Notes: generated from the sequence alone by a model not told the origin. DNA of 61,320 nucleotides from Candidatus Poseidoniales archaeon (GCA_003602515.1 QQSB01000062.1:1-61320), one strand, 5' to 3'; positions 1-9,623 are shown, counted from the stretch's first letter. Numbers and translations are program-made.

Positions 1-68
1 GCCAGGATTTGAACCTGGGTCGCGCGCCCCCCAGCCGCGAAGTATAGGCCAATCTAACCTACAGGCCC
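1..68 (-). tRNA. tRNA-Pro(GGG), 3' end outside the window
   Basis: Read on the minus strand from 68, the sequence folds as a tRNA: acceptor strand GGGCCTG, U8-A9, a weak D stem with A14-G15 and GG at 18-19, anticodon loop CTGGGGG with GGG at 34-36, a four-base variable loop, and T stem CCAGG/CCTGG around TTCAAAT. The first base of the 3' acceptor strand (C66, pairing G7) is the last base in view, so the gene is truncated by the window edge and an encoded CCA cannot be checked. Position 31-39 is a G-G mismatch. It lies 48 bases downstream of rpoN on the same strand, so read-through from that operon is possible. Confidence 0.85.
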
Positions 69-116
69 CAATTGGGCTCGATGCGAGCGGGCAATCAGTC
101 AAAGCCCTGACGGACC

Positions 117-323
117 TCATTGCTGTCTATCGATGCTGAACGGAGCGACCTCGTCTATGAGGTCTATGTGGCCGACGAACATACGCCTGCAGCAATATCT
201 CTCGAAGCCCAGGTCGTGTAGTACCTGGCCTGCGTCCTTTCCTTCTTCAACTGCGTCCAGATACTCCTGATACTTGTGAGCAATCACCTTTCCGCAACTC
301 CAACATCTTACTGGGATTAGCAT
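117..323 (-). CDS. rpoN: DNA-directed RNA polymerase subunit N (Rpo10/RpoN)
   Basis: Small zinc-binding subunit of archaeal RNA polymerase, homologous to eukaryotic Rpb10; in this family it helps hold the Rpo3/Rpo11 platform to the large subunits. The 68-residue product has the family signature: MLIPVRCWSCGK at the start with Cys7 and Cys10, and the paired Cys44-Cys45 followed by two Arg in RYCCRR, which together bind one zinc. Length is normal. The start lies 8 bases after the rpsI stop, so it is the last protein gene of the eL18-uL13-uS9-RpoN operon, an arrangement conserved in archaea. The identification is secure. Confidence 0.97.
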   Translation of the reverse strand: MLIPVRCWSCGKVIAHKYQEYLDAVEEGKDAGQVLHDLGFERYCCRRMFVGHIDLIDEVAPFSIDRQQ

Positions 324-331
324 TTTTTCAC

Positions 332-796
332 CTACCTATACGACTTCTGCCACTTCTTTCGAGCACCGCGCCCCATTTGATGCTTGGGCTCCTTTCTGCG
401 TGGATCGTTGACCAGCATCTTCCTCTCGAACCTGACGAACTCGTCCCTGAGCTCCTCGTCATCGCCCTCTGCGCCGTCGTTGTACTTCACCAGGCCACGA
501 GCTATTGCAGTACGGATTGCGTCGACTTGCCCCATCTGCCCGCCTCCCTTGACGTCGATGGAGATGTCCACTCTGTCGATTCTATTCATGGCCTCTGCGA
601 TCCTGATTGGCTCCAGTGCTTTTCTCCTGGCTAGCTCGGGTTCCATGATGTGGATTGGTTGGCCGTTGACCCTGACCCTTCCCTTCCCGGCCTTTATGGT
701 CGCTCTGGCAATGGCAGTCTTTCGCTTGCCGCTAGTGTTTACCACCTTGGGAGTCTTCTTCTTGGCCAATTCACTCGCCTCCCCATCTCGATCCAT
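332..796 (-). CDS. rpsI: 30S ribosomal protein uS9
   Basis: Small-subunit ribosomal protein; its basic C-terminal tail reaches the P-site tRNA. The product shows the uS9 pattern GKRKTAIARA near residue 23, RVRVNGQPIH, the GGGQMGQVDAIRTAIARGL block and the conserved end KKWQKSYR. The coordinates use the ATG at 796, which overlaps the end of rplM by 26 bases. A TTG at 769-767 lies one base past the rplM stop and eight bases behind a GGGGAGG ribosome site, and starting there removes an unusual acidic leader (MDRDGEASE). The TTG may therefore be the true start. Same operon as rplM and rpoN. Confidence 0.95.
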   Translation of the reverse strand: MDRDGEASELAKKKTPKVVNTSGKRKTAIARATIKAGKGRVRVNGQPIHIMEPELARRKALEPIRIAEAMNRIDRVDISIDVKGGGQMGQVDAIRTAIARGLVKYNDGAEGDDEELRDEFVRFERKMLVNDPRRKEPKHQMGRGARKKWQKSYR

Positions 797-1238
797 CGAC
801 TCCCAGATGGGAGCTTATCTCGCCGAGTCTGACGTACTTGTTAGGGGTATTGCGAATGATGTGCTCGGTTGATCCCCACTCGTGCCCCTCTGGTAGCTCT
901 TCTTTGGAGAGGTTCTGCGGGGTTCCTATCATTACTCTGAGGTCCCTTAGCGCCCCCCTGCCGCTGCTATTCTTCTGGTATGGGAGCATCCCTCTCACTG
1001 TCCTCTTGATTATCTTGTCAGGCATCCTTGGGAAGAAAGGCCCCTTCCTTGCATGGTTGAGTTTGTACTTTGCCCTGTAGTCGCTGAGGACCTTGGTCCT
1101 GGGGCCCGAGACTATCGCGTCCTCGGCGTTGATGATGATGACCCTCTGCTGCTTTCCCGACTTCCTGGCTGAGATCATCTCTTTGGCGACCTTGCTGGCT
1201 AGGCGACCTAGTATCTTGTCAGTGGCATCGAAGACCAT
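771..1238 (-). CDS. rplM: 50S ribosomal protein uL13
   Basis: Large-subunit ribosomal protein uL13, about 155 residues. Homology begins at MVFDATDKILGRLASKVA, the typical uL13 opening, followed by VIINAEDAIVSG and the IIKRTVRGMLPYQKNSSGR block. The open frame continues upstream to 1382, but those extra 48 residues overlap rpl18e and do not resemble the family, so the ATG at 1238 is chosen; it lies seven bases after the rpl18e stop with no strong ribosome site in the gap. Second gene of the eL18-uL13-uS9-RpoN operon. Confidence 0.95.
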   Translation of the reverse strand: MVFDATDKILGRLASKVAKEMISARKSGKQQRVIIINAEDAIVSGPRTKVLSDYRAKYKLNHARKGPFFPRMPDKIIKRTVRGMLPYQKNSSGRGALRDLRVMIGTPQNLSKEELPEGHEWGSTEHIIRNTPNKYVRLGEISSHLGVDGSRWGGE

Positions 1239-1245
1239 AGTTGAC

Positions 1246-1611
1246 TCAGACAAGGATTCTAACCCCCTTTCCGTTGGGGTTTTCTTCCATGAGTTCCCTG
1301 ATGCTGAGCGTTCTTCCGCCAGATGCCTCGATCTTGGTTTTGGCACCATCGCTGAAGCTGAATGCCGCGACCGTCTGACCACCGCTGATCTCCCCGCTTC
1401 CCAGGACCTTTCCTGGCACGAGGACGGTCTCCTTCTTTGCGGAGTGTCGGGAGATGTGGCTTAGGTTGGGTTGAGCCCAGTTTTTCCTGCTGGACTCCAG
1501 CCTTGATGCGGTGTCTCTCCAGATAGGGGAGCCCGTTGAACGGCCTTGGTCCTTCAATTCGCCGATGAGGGAAACCAGAGTGGTATTGGTCTTCCTGTCT
1601 GGCTTACTCAT
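1246..1611 (-). CDS. rpl18e: 50S ribosomal protein eL18
   Basis: Archaeal/eukaryotic-type large-subunit protein (eL18, older name L18e), absent from bacteria. The 121-residue product has an N-terminal RKTNTTLVSLIGELKDQG segment, WRDTASRLE, and the C-terminal beta-rich half with VLVPGKVLGSGEI, AFSFSDGAKTKIEASGG and GKGVRILV, all in family order; length is normal. It is the first gene of the leftward ribosomal operon; about 100 bases separate it from the giant surface protein gene upstream, and the operon promoter should lie there or further upstream. Confidence 0.94.
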   Translation of the reverse strand: MSKPDRKTNTTLVSLIGELKDQGRSTGSPIWRDTASRLESSRKNWAQPNLSHISRHSAKKETVLVPGKVLGSGEISGGQTVAAFSFSDGAKTKIEASGGRTLSIRELMEENPNGKGVRILV

Positions 1612-1712
1612 AGCATCCCCTCATGGTTAGGTAGCGCGGCCACCCAAGTCGGTGTTATGAATCCTGCGGGAGCCCCATGGGGCGGCAAAGCAGCACCACT
1701 ATCGCGCCTGTG

Positions 1713-4700
1713 TCATATCCGGAACCCATCGTCTTCCTCGGCATCGTCGATGCCAGCGAACCTGACATTGCCCTCTGCATCGACAAATTGGCCGGCCTTG
1801 ACAGATGGGCCATATAGAGAAGACTCGGCTACTGATGCTCTGTTTAGCAAGCTGTCTCCGAGTGAGCTGTTCATCCTTCCAATCATCGACTGGAAAATTT
1901 GGATGGCCCGGTCCCTCTCCTCGGAGCCGATCTGATGATCCGAGTATCGGGCCTCCTCGAAGATGGAGAAGAACATGTCTAGCTCCTCGGGTGGGACTAT
2001 CCCCCCCAGCATGTTGTTGATGACGTCCTCGAACTCTCTCGTGGTCTCGAAGACCTTCTTCATCGCACCCCTCATTCTGAAGTACTTGATTAGGTCCTTG
2101 TAGCAGGAGAATATGGCCTCGATATAGTTGTTAGAAGCCTTGAGTGACATCAGGGCGTCAGTCAGTATTCCCCGGAGGACCTCTACCTTTCGTCGCTCTC
2201 TATAGTTGTTGTACATCATCGCGCCAACTAGTGTCGCAGTGGAAAGGGAGATCCCGGCGAGAACTAGGACTTGAGTCGTCCAGAGTCCTCCGCTGCTAGC
2301 GGACGGTGGCTCTCCGAGTTTTATCTCGGGAGTGCTGTTCAGCCACTGCTCGACGAAGTATGGCTTGTTCGCATCTGCCGATTCGAAGTGCACCAGTACC
2401 CTCCATTTCCCTCCTGGAGCAGACCATTCTGGGTGCCCTGGGATGAGTTCGCCCGTGTATGGGAATGAGAAGTTCGCAGAACCCCTCTCATTGGTGATGA
2501 ATATCTCGACTCGCTCTGTCTGCCATCCAGACCCGTTCCAGAACTGCCTGTGGAACTCGACCCTCTGGCCCTCCACTGTGAGGTCCAATCGGTCCCTGAG
2601 AATCGCGACCTCTCCGGCGATGATTTCTCCCTCCTGGTATCCAGTCGGGCTCGACCAGTGTTCCTTGAGCAGGATGTCCACCTTGCTTCTGACGAGGACC
2701 TCGATATCCGCGATGGAGCTGTTTAGCACCGGGTTCGGCTCCAGTGCCTCGTAGTCGCACCCACCGGGCACGTACTTCTCTGGTTCGTATGCGACTCTTA
2801 CCGTCCTGAACCCTTCGAGATTATTGCCGCTTGGCTCGACGCCCCTCCTGCTTGGATTGTCTTCAGGGTCGGCTGAGTACCAAACGAACTCCCCCGTCCC
2901 ATCGCTGGTGAAGGCCGTCGCAATTGGCCTGGTGTTTACCTGGGGGTCGAGATAGATGTTGACGCACTTGCCACCGACTGGCTTTCCGTTTGACTGCGAT
3001 AGCTTGGCATTGATGTGGAACGCCTCTTTGAGGTACAGGACGTCGAAGGTTGATCCATTGGGGAAGGTGTAGGTCAGGTAGTCGGACCTGAAGGGACCGA
3101 TTTCGGAGACGTCTATTGTGGAGTTCGAGAATACCGGGAAGAACATCGTCTGTGTCTTGTTCTTGTACCTGTAGCGATCGTTATTCAATGGGTCCCACGA
3201 GTTGTACTCTACCTTCACCTTGGCCATTCCCGCATCCACTCCTGCCAGGGGGCAGTTGATGTCGAAGAAGCCGTTCTCATCTGTTGCCCCGGGTATGCAC
3301 GCCTCTATGCCGGTGTCTCCTGCTCTGAATTTCATTCTGTTTTCAATCGGGTCGAATATCATCGATCCCATCTCGAAGGTAACTCTGATTTGCCTGTTGG
3401 ACAGGTTTCCTCCTAGCTCATCGGTTAGCTGACCGGTGACGAGCATTGGCTTCTCGAGAATCTGGCCGGTTTCAGGATCAATCTCCGATGTGTAGACTAT
3501 CTGCTGATCGACATCCAGTTCGGTATTGCCGATCAGGCTGAAGCCGTCTACCTGGAACTGGAGGACCTTCCTGTAGTGATCGCTATTCATTACGGTCACG
3601 CAGGGATCCCATGCCCCCGATGTGGATAGCATCCCTGAATCAAGGGGTTCGCAGCCCTCGTGAGGGAGGTTCTGCTCGAACCTCAGAATCACGTTAACAG
3701 GACCGAAGCCATCCGGGAGGAAAGAGAAGGGGTCATCCTTCAGCAGCTGAGGGTCTAGGTATTGGCCGTATCCAATTGAGCCCGAGGCAGGGCACTCTAC
3801 GGAGACAATCTGCCTGTGTGTCCTATCTTCGAAGTCGATTCCTTCGAAGATGACCGTTACGTTGCCTCCCAAGTCGTTGCCACCCGGGCTCTGCATCTCT
3901 CCTGCACAGCTATTCAGCACCTGTCCTCCGTCTTTTTCGAATGGGGTCCTGTTGTCATCAGTTACAACAGCGGTGAATTCCCATAAATCACCATTCGATC
4001 TGATGTTTGGACTCGTGCTTTGGACGTTGATATATGTCCTAGAGACGACCCATAGGTTGACCTCTGCATGGCTTCCTTGACGACGTTCGTCGCCGAGGTA
4101 TGTGAATCCGAGGGTGTAGTTCCCGAGATTCTCAATATCCGTCAGATTTACCCTGAAGCGGCCATTGTTGTCTGTGATTGAAATCCCGCTGGACTGGTCT
4201 TCCGACCATGTCCAGTTCACGGGTACCTCACGCACGGGTTGGTATGCGTTGTCTACGAGACGGACCTGGACTGAAGTGTTCTGCCCTCTGTACAACTGGG
4301 GAAGGGAGTTGAGTTCGGAGAATCCAGTTGTGCCGATCACTGAGACGTTTCCATACGCCCCTGTTGCTGCGAGAACCTGATCCTGATCCCCCGTGAAGAA
4401 GTAGTCAGATTGGCTGAAGTCTGCCCTCACCCCGTATGTGCCCGCTTGGTATTGTGACGCCCAAGCAAAGTCGTAGTCGAAGGTCGCTAGACCCTCTTCA
4501 GGCTCGGGTGGCCTATTGAATTGGGTCTCAATGGAGCCGACGAACGCTCCGTTCTGATCGAAGTCGAACTGAAGTGCAACGGTAATCGGTCGCCCGTTAA
4601 CAGAGTAGGCGGGTTCGATGGTTCTGTTCCAAACGTGTCCTCTTACCCTAATTTCCTCTCCGGTGAAGACCTCGGGGACAATCTCGCATCGGACCTCGCT

Positions 4701-7700
4701 GGATGCTACCAGTGGATCGACCGGCCCGCATGGAGGAGAGTCGAAATCTGCTCCATTCTGCAGTGTAATGGTCCAATGGGTCCCATTGGCGGTCAGGAAG
4801 GGGGAAAGCGCCCCCGCAGCAATTCCCGAAAGCGCTTCCGGGGTCCCGTCCCAGAGGATTGGGTATGACTTCCCCAGGCTTGCATCCTCGAACGCGATTC
4901 CTGCGCTTGCTAGAGAGGGGGCATGGAAAAGCGCGCGCCAAGCGCCGAAGGACGAGCCGGTGAACTGGGTCGCATCCCAGAAGTATACGGGTCTGAACGA
5001 GGGTGCGAACATGTCTGCCTCGATGTACATCCTATGCATTGCGCGAATGAAGAATGTGTCAGTCTTGGATTCCTCCAGATGAGCCCATGGCCACTCGTAG
5101 GAGCCATCAGAACAACTACCGAGATCTGGTCTGGCGTATCCTATGAAGCTGTAGTCTCCTACTGGGAGAGTGGTGTTCTTGTACTCATATGGAGATAGGA
5201 CGGAATGGGATCCAACAGGGTTCAGAGGTGTGCATGGGTTCCAAACAATCTCCTCGTACCCACCTGTAGGTATTCCATCCCCGTTGTCAAGAAGGGAGTT
5301 CCACTGAACTTGCTCCCAAACATCCAATGACTGGTTGTATGCAAGAGAAACCCAACCTCCTGAGTCAGCCCTGTACCCATTTCCATATCCATCGTACACT
5401 GTCGGTTCTGTGATGTTCCCGAACTGAGTTCCAGAGTCGCTGATGGTGAAGGAGACAGGCGCGAACGCTAGTCTGTTGTCGAAAATTCCCCTATTATAGT
5501 CCGCTGTGTAGTGGACCTTGAAGTCGAGTTTCAGAGGCTGCTCGTCAGCTCTGAATCTTTGTCCGGCGACGAACCCTATGGTGGTGTTAGCCCTGACTTC
5601 CACTGGGAATCCGGCGTCGCCGATTCCATCTCCGTCGGTATCCGACAGAGTCGAGCTGTAATCGTGGATGAACATCTCTGTGACTTCTGAGTATACCTCA
5701 TAGGTCGAGTTCGGCCCTACGTCGATGTCCTCTGGGAACAGGAATTGTCCTACGATGTACTCTCCATTGGCATTGGTCAGTACGTCTATCGTCTCGATTA
5801 CCGAGGTCCCGTTCTCAGAGTATCTGATGTGTACCTGCACTGGAAGGTCTGGAGCGGGGACGAATCCAGTATCGTCAAGCCAGAAAACCGAGCCGTTGAA
5901 TATCGCCGGTGTTGTCTCGTCCAACCACAGAACTGGTTGAGTGTTCAGAGTGATCCTAGTGGGTATCTTGTCATCATTATCAAGGACGCCATCGTTATCG
6001 GAATCCCAATCGGAACTCAATCCAGAGGCCTCCTCGATCTTGTTTGCCGGAGTTGGCCAATCTCCTGAGGAGGGGTTGTTCCAATCGGCGTCTTCCCTGC
6101 CGTCATTGTCGTCATCTACATCGAAGTAGTCTGGTCCTGTTGAGTTGTTCGTTGGATTGGCTAGGCCGACCCCTCCTCCGAAATCGTCGTGATCCCATGG
6201 GTTCGTAGATTGCACTCCGAACCTCGAGGGCCAAAGCATCACTTCGTCTTCGTCCTTCATGCCGTCGTAGTCGTCGTCGTCATCCAAGTCATCCCTAATG
6301 CCATCGTTGTCGTGATCCCATGGTGCTATCGGGAAGTTCAGGCAGCAGGTGTCATCAATTGGATCGGCCGTACCATTCGTGTCGTTTAGGTTCTGGAGCT
6401 CTAGTGAGTTGGGGATTCCATCTCCATCCCAATCGTCGTCAGCCCAATTCAAAATCCCGTCGTTGTCGTGGTCCCAAGGACTCTGCTCCTCACCCGTGAA
6501 GCATCCTGGGAAAGCCTCCTGGGTTTCATCCAGCAAACCATTGTTGTCATCGTCTGGATCCTCTCCATCGGGTACTCCATCGTTATCGTTATCCACGTCA
6601 TAGTACTGGGGGAATAGGAGTGATTGGCCTAGGACCCCGCGATCCCATACAGCCTGGTAAATCCCATCATCATCCGGGTCGGTGTCTAGCCCGTCGTCGT
6701 CGTTATCCTCGCAGTTGCTACCAGTGAAGTAGTATGGCTCCTCCACGGTAGCGTCGTCATCGAGATCGTCGTTGCTGTCTACTTCGAAATAGTCCCAAAT
6801 TCCATCATTGTCGTCGTCCACGTCAAAGTGATCGTAGACTATGTCCCAGTCATCATCGAGATCGTTTGTGTTGTTGTACATACAATTCGGAGTCCAAGAA
6901 ACCTCGGGCATAGGTTGACCACAGTCGATGTCTGGGTCGACATCATCGTTCAACTCATCAGCAATCTCGTCTGGAAAGAAGTTGCCATTGTTATCGGAAG
7001 TCCATTGGAAGAATTGGAATTGAGTGACGCCGAGGTATGCTATCCAGAGGTCTCTGTTGTGCTTCATGTCTACATAAGTGTAGGCGACTGATGGTGAAGG
7101 GTTACTGGTTGGGTCGAAAGTGAACCAGAAGCAGTTCATGTCACAGCTTCCCAACCCAGTTGGATGATTGGTGCCGTCATACGCTCCGTCATCCCAGTCG
7201 ACATCTGGCCTTGAGCTATATGGGACTGTGAAGGATTGGCCCCCTGACTGTGTTGGAGTCAGGAGGGGCGCCTTGAACGCGTATGCGTATATGTGTCCGC
7301 AGAATCTTTCTTGGGTGGCTGAGAGGATTACTGTACCACAGGAGTTCCCGTCAAGCGTCCCCCCCATCTTGACGTCATCGACGTCCAGGATCCCGTCGTT
7401 CCCCTCGTCCTGGTCCCACCAGTCGGGCATTCCATCGCCATCTTGGTCCACATCGATTCCATTGACCAACGAGTCTCCATCGTCATCGATGTCGAAGAAG
7501 TTGCCACCGTTGTAAGGGCTCCACTTCATCATCAGGAACCAGTACATCTCGGGGATGATGCCACTGATTGTGTCTAGTGAGGTCGGGTCATACCCGTTGT
7601 AGTCCAGCATGAAGCTGTTATCCTCATTGAACGGGTTGAACCCCCATGTGAGATTCCAGTAGTAATTGGGGACTGCCGCATATGCACCGCTGTCCTCGGA

Positions 7701-9623
7701 GCCGTCGATAGCGTCCCCGTCGCTCTGTGGCCAGCTATTACCATAGAAGTTGTCTGTGTTGTCGGTGTCGACCACCCCGCAGTTTCCATCATCGGGATCG
7801 TAGTAGTCATTGATTCCGTCATTGTCGTCATCCCAGTCTTCATCATTCGCCAGTCCATCTCCATCCACGTCGGTATCGATGTCGTTTGTTCCGTCGTCTC
7901 TGTACTTCGATCCGTTTAGTTCGTGGAGGTCGGCATCGTTGTCCAAGTCGCAGTCGGGGTCGATGTCGAGCCAGTCGAGGATCCCGTCCCCGTCGTCGTC
8001 CATGTCCACCCAATTGTTCAGCCCGTCTCCATCCCAGTCATTGAATCCGGTGTAGGAGGTTCGCCATAGCACGCATTTGTCGCTGGGGTTCTGTGGGTTC
8101 GGGTTGGAGACGCTAGCGCAGTCCCAAGTGGCAACCTCTGCCGATGAGTTGAGTGGGTAAGGGTCGTATTCGTTTTCCAGGCCGTCGTCATCTAGGTCCC
8201 ATGGTTGCGAACCGCCCATCAAATTGTCAGGGTTATCGGATCCACCCATGTCGGTATCTAGCCAGTCCCACACCATGTCGTAGTCGGCATCAATGGACCT
8301 GAACCTGTCATCGTCTAGGTCCCCGTCATAGTCTATTTCGCAATCGATCCCAGGGGTCTGGATATCGACAACAGAGCCGTTGAAGACTTCGGTTGGGTAA
8401 TCTCTCTGTCCGTCCCCGTTGGTGTCCAGTTGTATGCATGAGTCTGGGATTCCGTCATTGTCGTCATCGACGTCGTACATGTCTGCAAGGCCGTCATTGT
8501 CATCATCAGTATCTGACGAGTCAGGGGAGCCATCATTGTCGTTGTCTGGATCGAGGAAGTTTGGAATTCCGTCTCCGTCGAGGTCACCATCGACGATTTC
8601 TGTGAATGCCTGCTGTCTCGGGTGCTCGAGGGCGTGGAGAGCTACGTAGTCGAGGCCGTCCACGTATTCGGCGTAGTCCTCCGGGTCCCATCTCTCCCAG
8701 TCGTCCCAGAGAATGTCTGAGTCAGAGGTGATGAGCGCTGTCTGAGTAGAATCCCAAGGATGGATATCGTCTATGTCCAACACCTCATCGTTGTCATCAT
8801 CCAGATCGAAGTAGTCCTGAATGCCATCTGAGTCGAAGTCGCATGGCCAGACGAACTGGTCGATTCTACCGTCGTTGTCATCGTCCTCGTCGTATGATCC
8901 TCTTCCGGAGCCATCGATGTCTTCGTCGGTAATGCCATCGTTGTCGTGGTCCATTGGGTTCTGATCTACCAGGTAGTTGAATCCAACAGCCTGACCGGTC
9001 CAGGGATGAATAGTGGTGGGGTCCACGTGACGATCCGAGGAGACGTTCCATGGGTCGTTTCCTTGGGAGTAGTCCACTGGTCCCTCAAGGATGCCGTCGT
9101 TGTCATCGTCCCAGTCGAACTCGTCTCGGATTCCATCGTTGTCGTGATCCAGTGGGTCTGTTCCGTAGCAACCATCGAATCGCTCTATCAGATCGTTGAT
9201 CCCGTCGTTGTCATCATCCAGATCGTTCAAATCGTCAATGCCATCGTTGTCGTGATCCTCTGTGTTGGTCTCCTCTAAGAAGAAGCCATAGCTCGGATCG
9301 AGGGTCAACGCTGAGGTATCCGAGACCTTCCCGTAAATAGCGGCTGGGTCATTATAGAATGGATCGTGGAATGCTGCCGCTTGGAACGGATTTGTGGCTG
9401 CGGGTTGACTTTGGCTTTCTCCCTGCACTGGACCTCCAAGCTGCTCAAGTTGCTGGTAGGCCGTTCTCTTTGGTGTGTCATCGCTTCTCGTCCTCTCGGG
9501 AGAATCGTCCGAACTGGGCATGATCGAAAGCTGGGTACTAAGGAGCATCAGTGCGATAATCGAAATCGCTGGTATTATTCTCTTGTTTGTGTCTCTCTCT
9601 TTCTTGCTAGTCATGCAAATCAC
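1713..9623 (-). CDS. giant membrane-anchored surface protein with Asp-rich repeats and DUF4129-like tail
   Basis: A 2636-residue exported protein. An N-terminal hydrophobic segment (about residues 16-31, IIPAISIIALMLLSTQ) serves as signal or anchor. Residues about 120-1220 are a field of at least 30 D-x-D-x-D-G motifs such as DHDNDGI and DDDNDGIND, like thrombospondin type 3 calcium-binding repeats. Beta-rich Ig/CNA-B-like segments follow. Near residue 2455 is one transmembrane helix (VLVLAGISLSTATLVGAMMY), then about 170 cytosolic residues. That tail has TTREFEDVI and FEEARYSDH, which recall DUF4129 domains. The start is a GTG at 9623 with GAGG seven bases ahead; an in-frame ATG is at 9614. 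Adhesion, matrix contact or calcium-stiffened stalk are inferences. Confidence 0.85.
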   Translation of the reverse strand: MICMTSKKERDTNKRIIPAISIIALMLLSTQLSIMPSSDDSPERTRSDDTPKRTAYQQLEQLGGPVQGESQSQPAATNPFQAAAFHDPFYNDPAAIYGKVSDTSALTLDPSYGFFLEETNTEDHDNDGIDDLNDLDDDNDGINDLIERFDGCYGTDPLDHDNDGIRDEFDWDDDNDGILEGPVDYSQGNDPWNVSSDRHVDPTTIHPWTGQAVGFNYLVDQNPMDHDNDGITDEDIDGSGRGSYDEDDDNDGRIDQFVWPCDFDSDGIQDYFDLDDDNDEVLDIDDIHPWDSTQTALITSDSDILWDDWERWDPEDYAEYVDGLDYVALHALEHPRQQAFTEIVDGDLDGDGIPNFLDPDNDNDGSPDSSDTDDDNDGLADMYDVDDDNDGIPDSCIQLDTNGDGQRDYPTEVFNGSVVDIQTPGIDCEIDYDGDLDDDRFRSIDADYDMVWDWLDTDMGGSDNPDNLMGGSQPWDLDDDGLENEYDPYPLNSSAEVATWDCASVSNPNPQNPSDKCVLWRTSYTGFNDWDGDGLNNWVDMDDDGDGILDWLDIDPDCDLDNDADLHELNGSKYRDDGTNDIDTDVDGDGLANDEDWDDDNDGINDYYDPDDGNCGVVDTDNTDNFYGNSWPQSDGDAIDGSEDSGAYAAVPNYYWNLTWGFNPFNEDNSFMLDYNGYDPTSLDTISGIIPEMYWFLMMKWSPYNGGNFFDIDDDGDSLVNGIDVDQDGDGMPDWWDQDEGNDGILDVDDVKMGGTLDGNSCGTVILSATQERFCGHIYAYAFKAPLLTPTQSGGQSFTVPYSSRPDVDWDDGAYDGTNHPTGLGSCDMNCFWFTFDPTSNPSPSVAYTYVDMKHNRDLWIAYLGVTQFQFFQWTSDNNGNFFPDEIADELNDDVDPDIDCGQPMPEVSWTPNCMYNNTNDLDDDWDIVYDHFDVDDDNDGIWDYFEVDSNDDLDDDATVEEPYYFTGSNCEDNDDDGLDTDPDDDGIYQAVWDRGVLGQSLLFPQYYDVDNDNDGVPDGEDPDDDNNGLLDETQEAFPGCFTGEEQSPWDHDNDGILNWADDDWDGDGIPNSLELQNLNDTNGTADPIDDTCCLNFPIAPWDHDNDGIRDDLDDDDDYDGMKDEDEVMLWPSRFGVQSTNPWDHDDFGGGVGLANPTNNSTGPDYFDVDDDNDGREDADWNNPSSGDWPTPANKIEEASGLSSDWDSDNDGVLDNDDKIPTRITLNTQPVLWLDETTPAIFNGSVFWLDDTGFVPAPDLPVQVHIRYSENGTSVIETIDVLTNANGEYIVGQFLFPEDIDVGPNSTYEVYSEVTEMFIHDYSSTLSDTDGDGIGDAGFPVEVRANTTIGFVAGQRFRADEQPLKLDFKVHYTADYNRGIFDNRLAFAPVSFTISDSGTQFGNITEPTVYDGYGNGYRADSGGWVSLAYNQSLDVWEQVQWNSLLDNGDGIPTGGYEEIVWNPCTPLNPVGSHSVLSPYEYKNTTLPVGDYSFIGYARPDLGSCSDGSYEWPWAHLEESKTDTFFIRAMHRMYIEADMFAPSFRPVYFWDATQFTGSSFGAWRALFHAPSLASAGIAFEDASLGKSYPILWDGTPEALSGIAAGALSPFLTANGTHWTITLQNGADFDSPPCGPVDPLVASSEVRCEIVPEVFTGEEIRVRGHVWNRTIEPAYSVNGRPITVALQFDFDQNGAFVGSIETQFNRPPEPEEGLATFDYDFAWASQYQAGTYGVRADFSQSDYFFTGDQDQVLAATGAYGNVSVIGTTGFSELNSLPQLYRGQNTSVQVRLVDNAYQPVREVPVNWTWSEDQSSGISITDNNGRFRVNLTDIENLGNYTLGFTYLGDERRQGSHAEVNLWVVSRTYINVQSTSPNIRSNGDLWEFTAVVTDDNRTPFEKDGGQVLNSCAGEMQSPGGNDLGGNVTVIFEGIDFEDRTHRQIVSVECPASGSIGYGQYLDPQLLKDDPFSFLPDGFGPVNVILRFEQNLPHEGCEPLDSGMLSTSGAWDPCVTVMNSDHYRKVLQFQVDGFSLIGNTELDVDQQIVYTSEIDPETGQILEKPMLVTGQLTDELGGNLSNRQIRVTFEMGSMIFDPIENRMKFRAGDTGIEACIPGATDENGFFDINCPLAGVDAGMAKVKVEYNSWDPLNNDRYRYKNKTQTMFFPVFSNSTIDVSEIGPFRSDYLTYTFPNGSTFDVLYLKEAFHINAKLSQSNGKPVGGKCVNIYLDPQVNTRPIATAFTSDGTGEFVWYSADPEDNPSRRGVEPSGNNLEGFRTVRVAYEPEKYVPGGCDYEALEPNPVLNSSIADIEVLVRSKVDILLKEHWSSPTGYQEGEIIAGEVAILRDRLDLTVEGQRVEFHRQFWNGSGWQTERVEIFITNERGSANFSFPYTGELIPGHPEWSAPGGKWRVLVHFESADANKPYFVEQWLNSTPEIKLGEPPSASSGGLWTTQVLVLAGISLSTATLVGAMMYNNYRERRKVEVLRGILTDALMSLKASNNYIEAIFSCYKDLIKYFRMRGAMKKVFETTREFEDVINNMLGGIVPPEELDMFFSIFEEARYSDHQIGSEERDRAIQIFQSMIGRMNSSLGDSLLNRASVAESSLYGPSVKAGQFVDAEGNVRFAGIDDAEEDDGFRI
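5955..9262 (-). repeat. coding repeat field of Asp-rich calcium-binding motifs
   Basis: Within the giant surface gene, short units encoding D-x-D-x-D-G-(I/V)-x-D recur irregularly, mostly 12-40 residues apart and sometimes in tight runs of two to four. On the plus strand this appears as repeated tcgttgtcgtgatc- and tcgtcatc-like words. The units are diverged rather than identical, so they reflect protein repeats and not a recent tandem array. Bias toward GAC/GAT and GGN codons opens long empty frames on the opposite strand. Confidence 0.85.

Noticed and set aside
384-1464. Plus-strand open frames over the ribosomal operon
   Set aside because: They are antisense to clear rpsI, rplM and rpl18e genes and show no protein family features.
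5955-9262. Periodic short repeats that at first resemble a CRISPR or tandem array
   Set aside because: The units are diverged, in frame, and encode Asp-rich calcium-binding motifs in a long continuous gene; there are no identical repeats with unique spacers.
7810-9278. Long plus-strand open frames opposite the giant surface gene
   Set aside because: They arise from the repeated Asp and Gly codons on the minus strand and encode low-complexity Ser/Val/Pro strings without homology.
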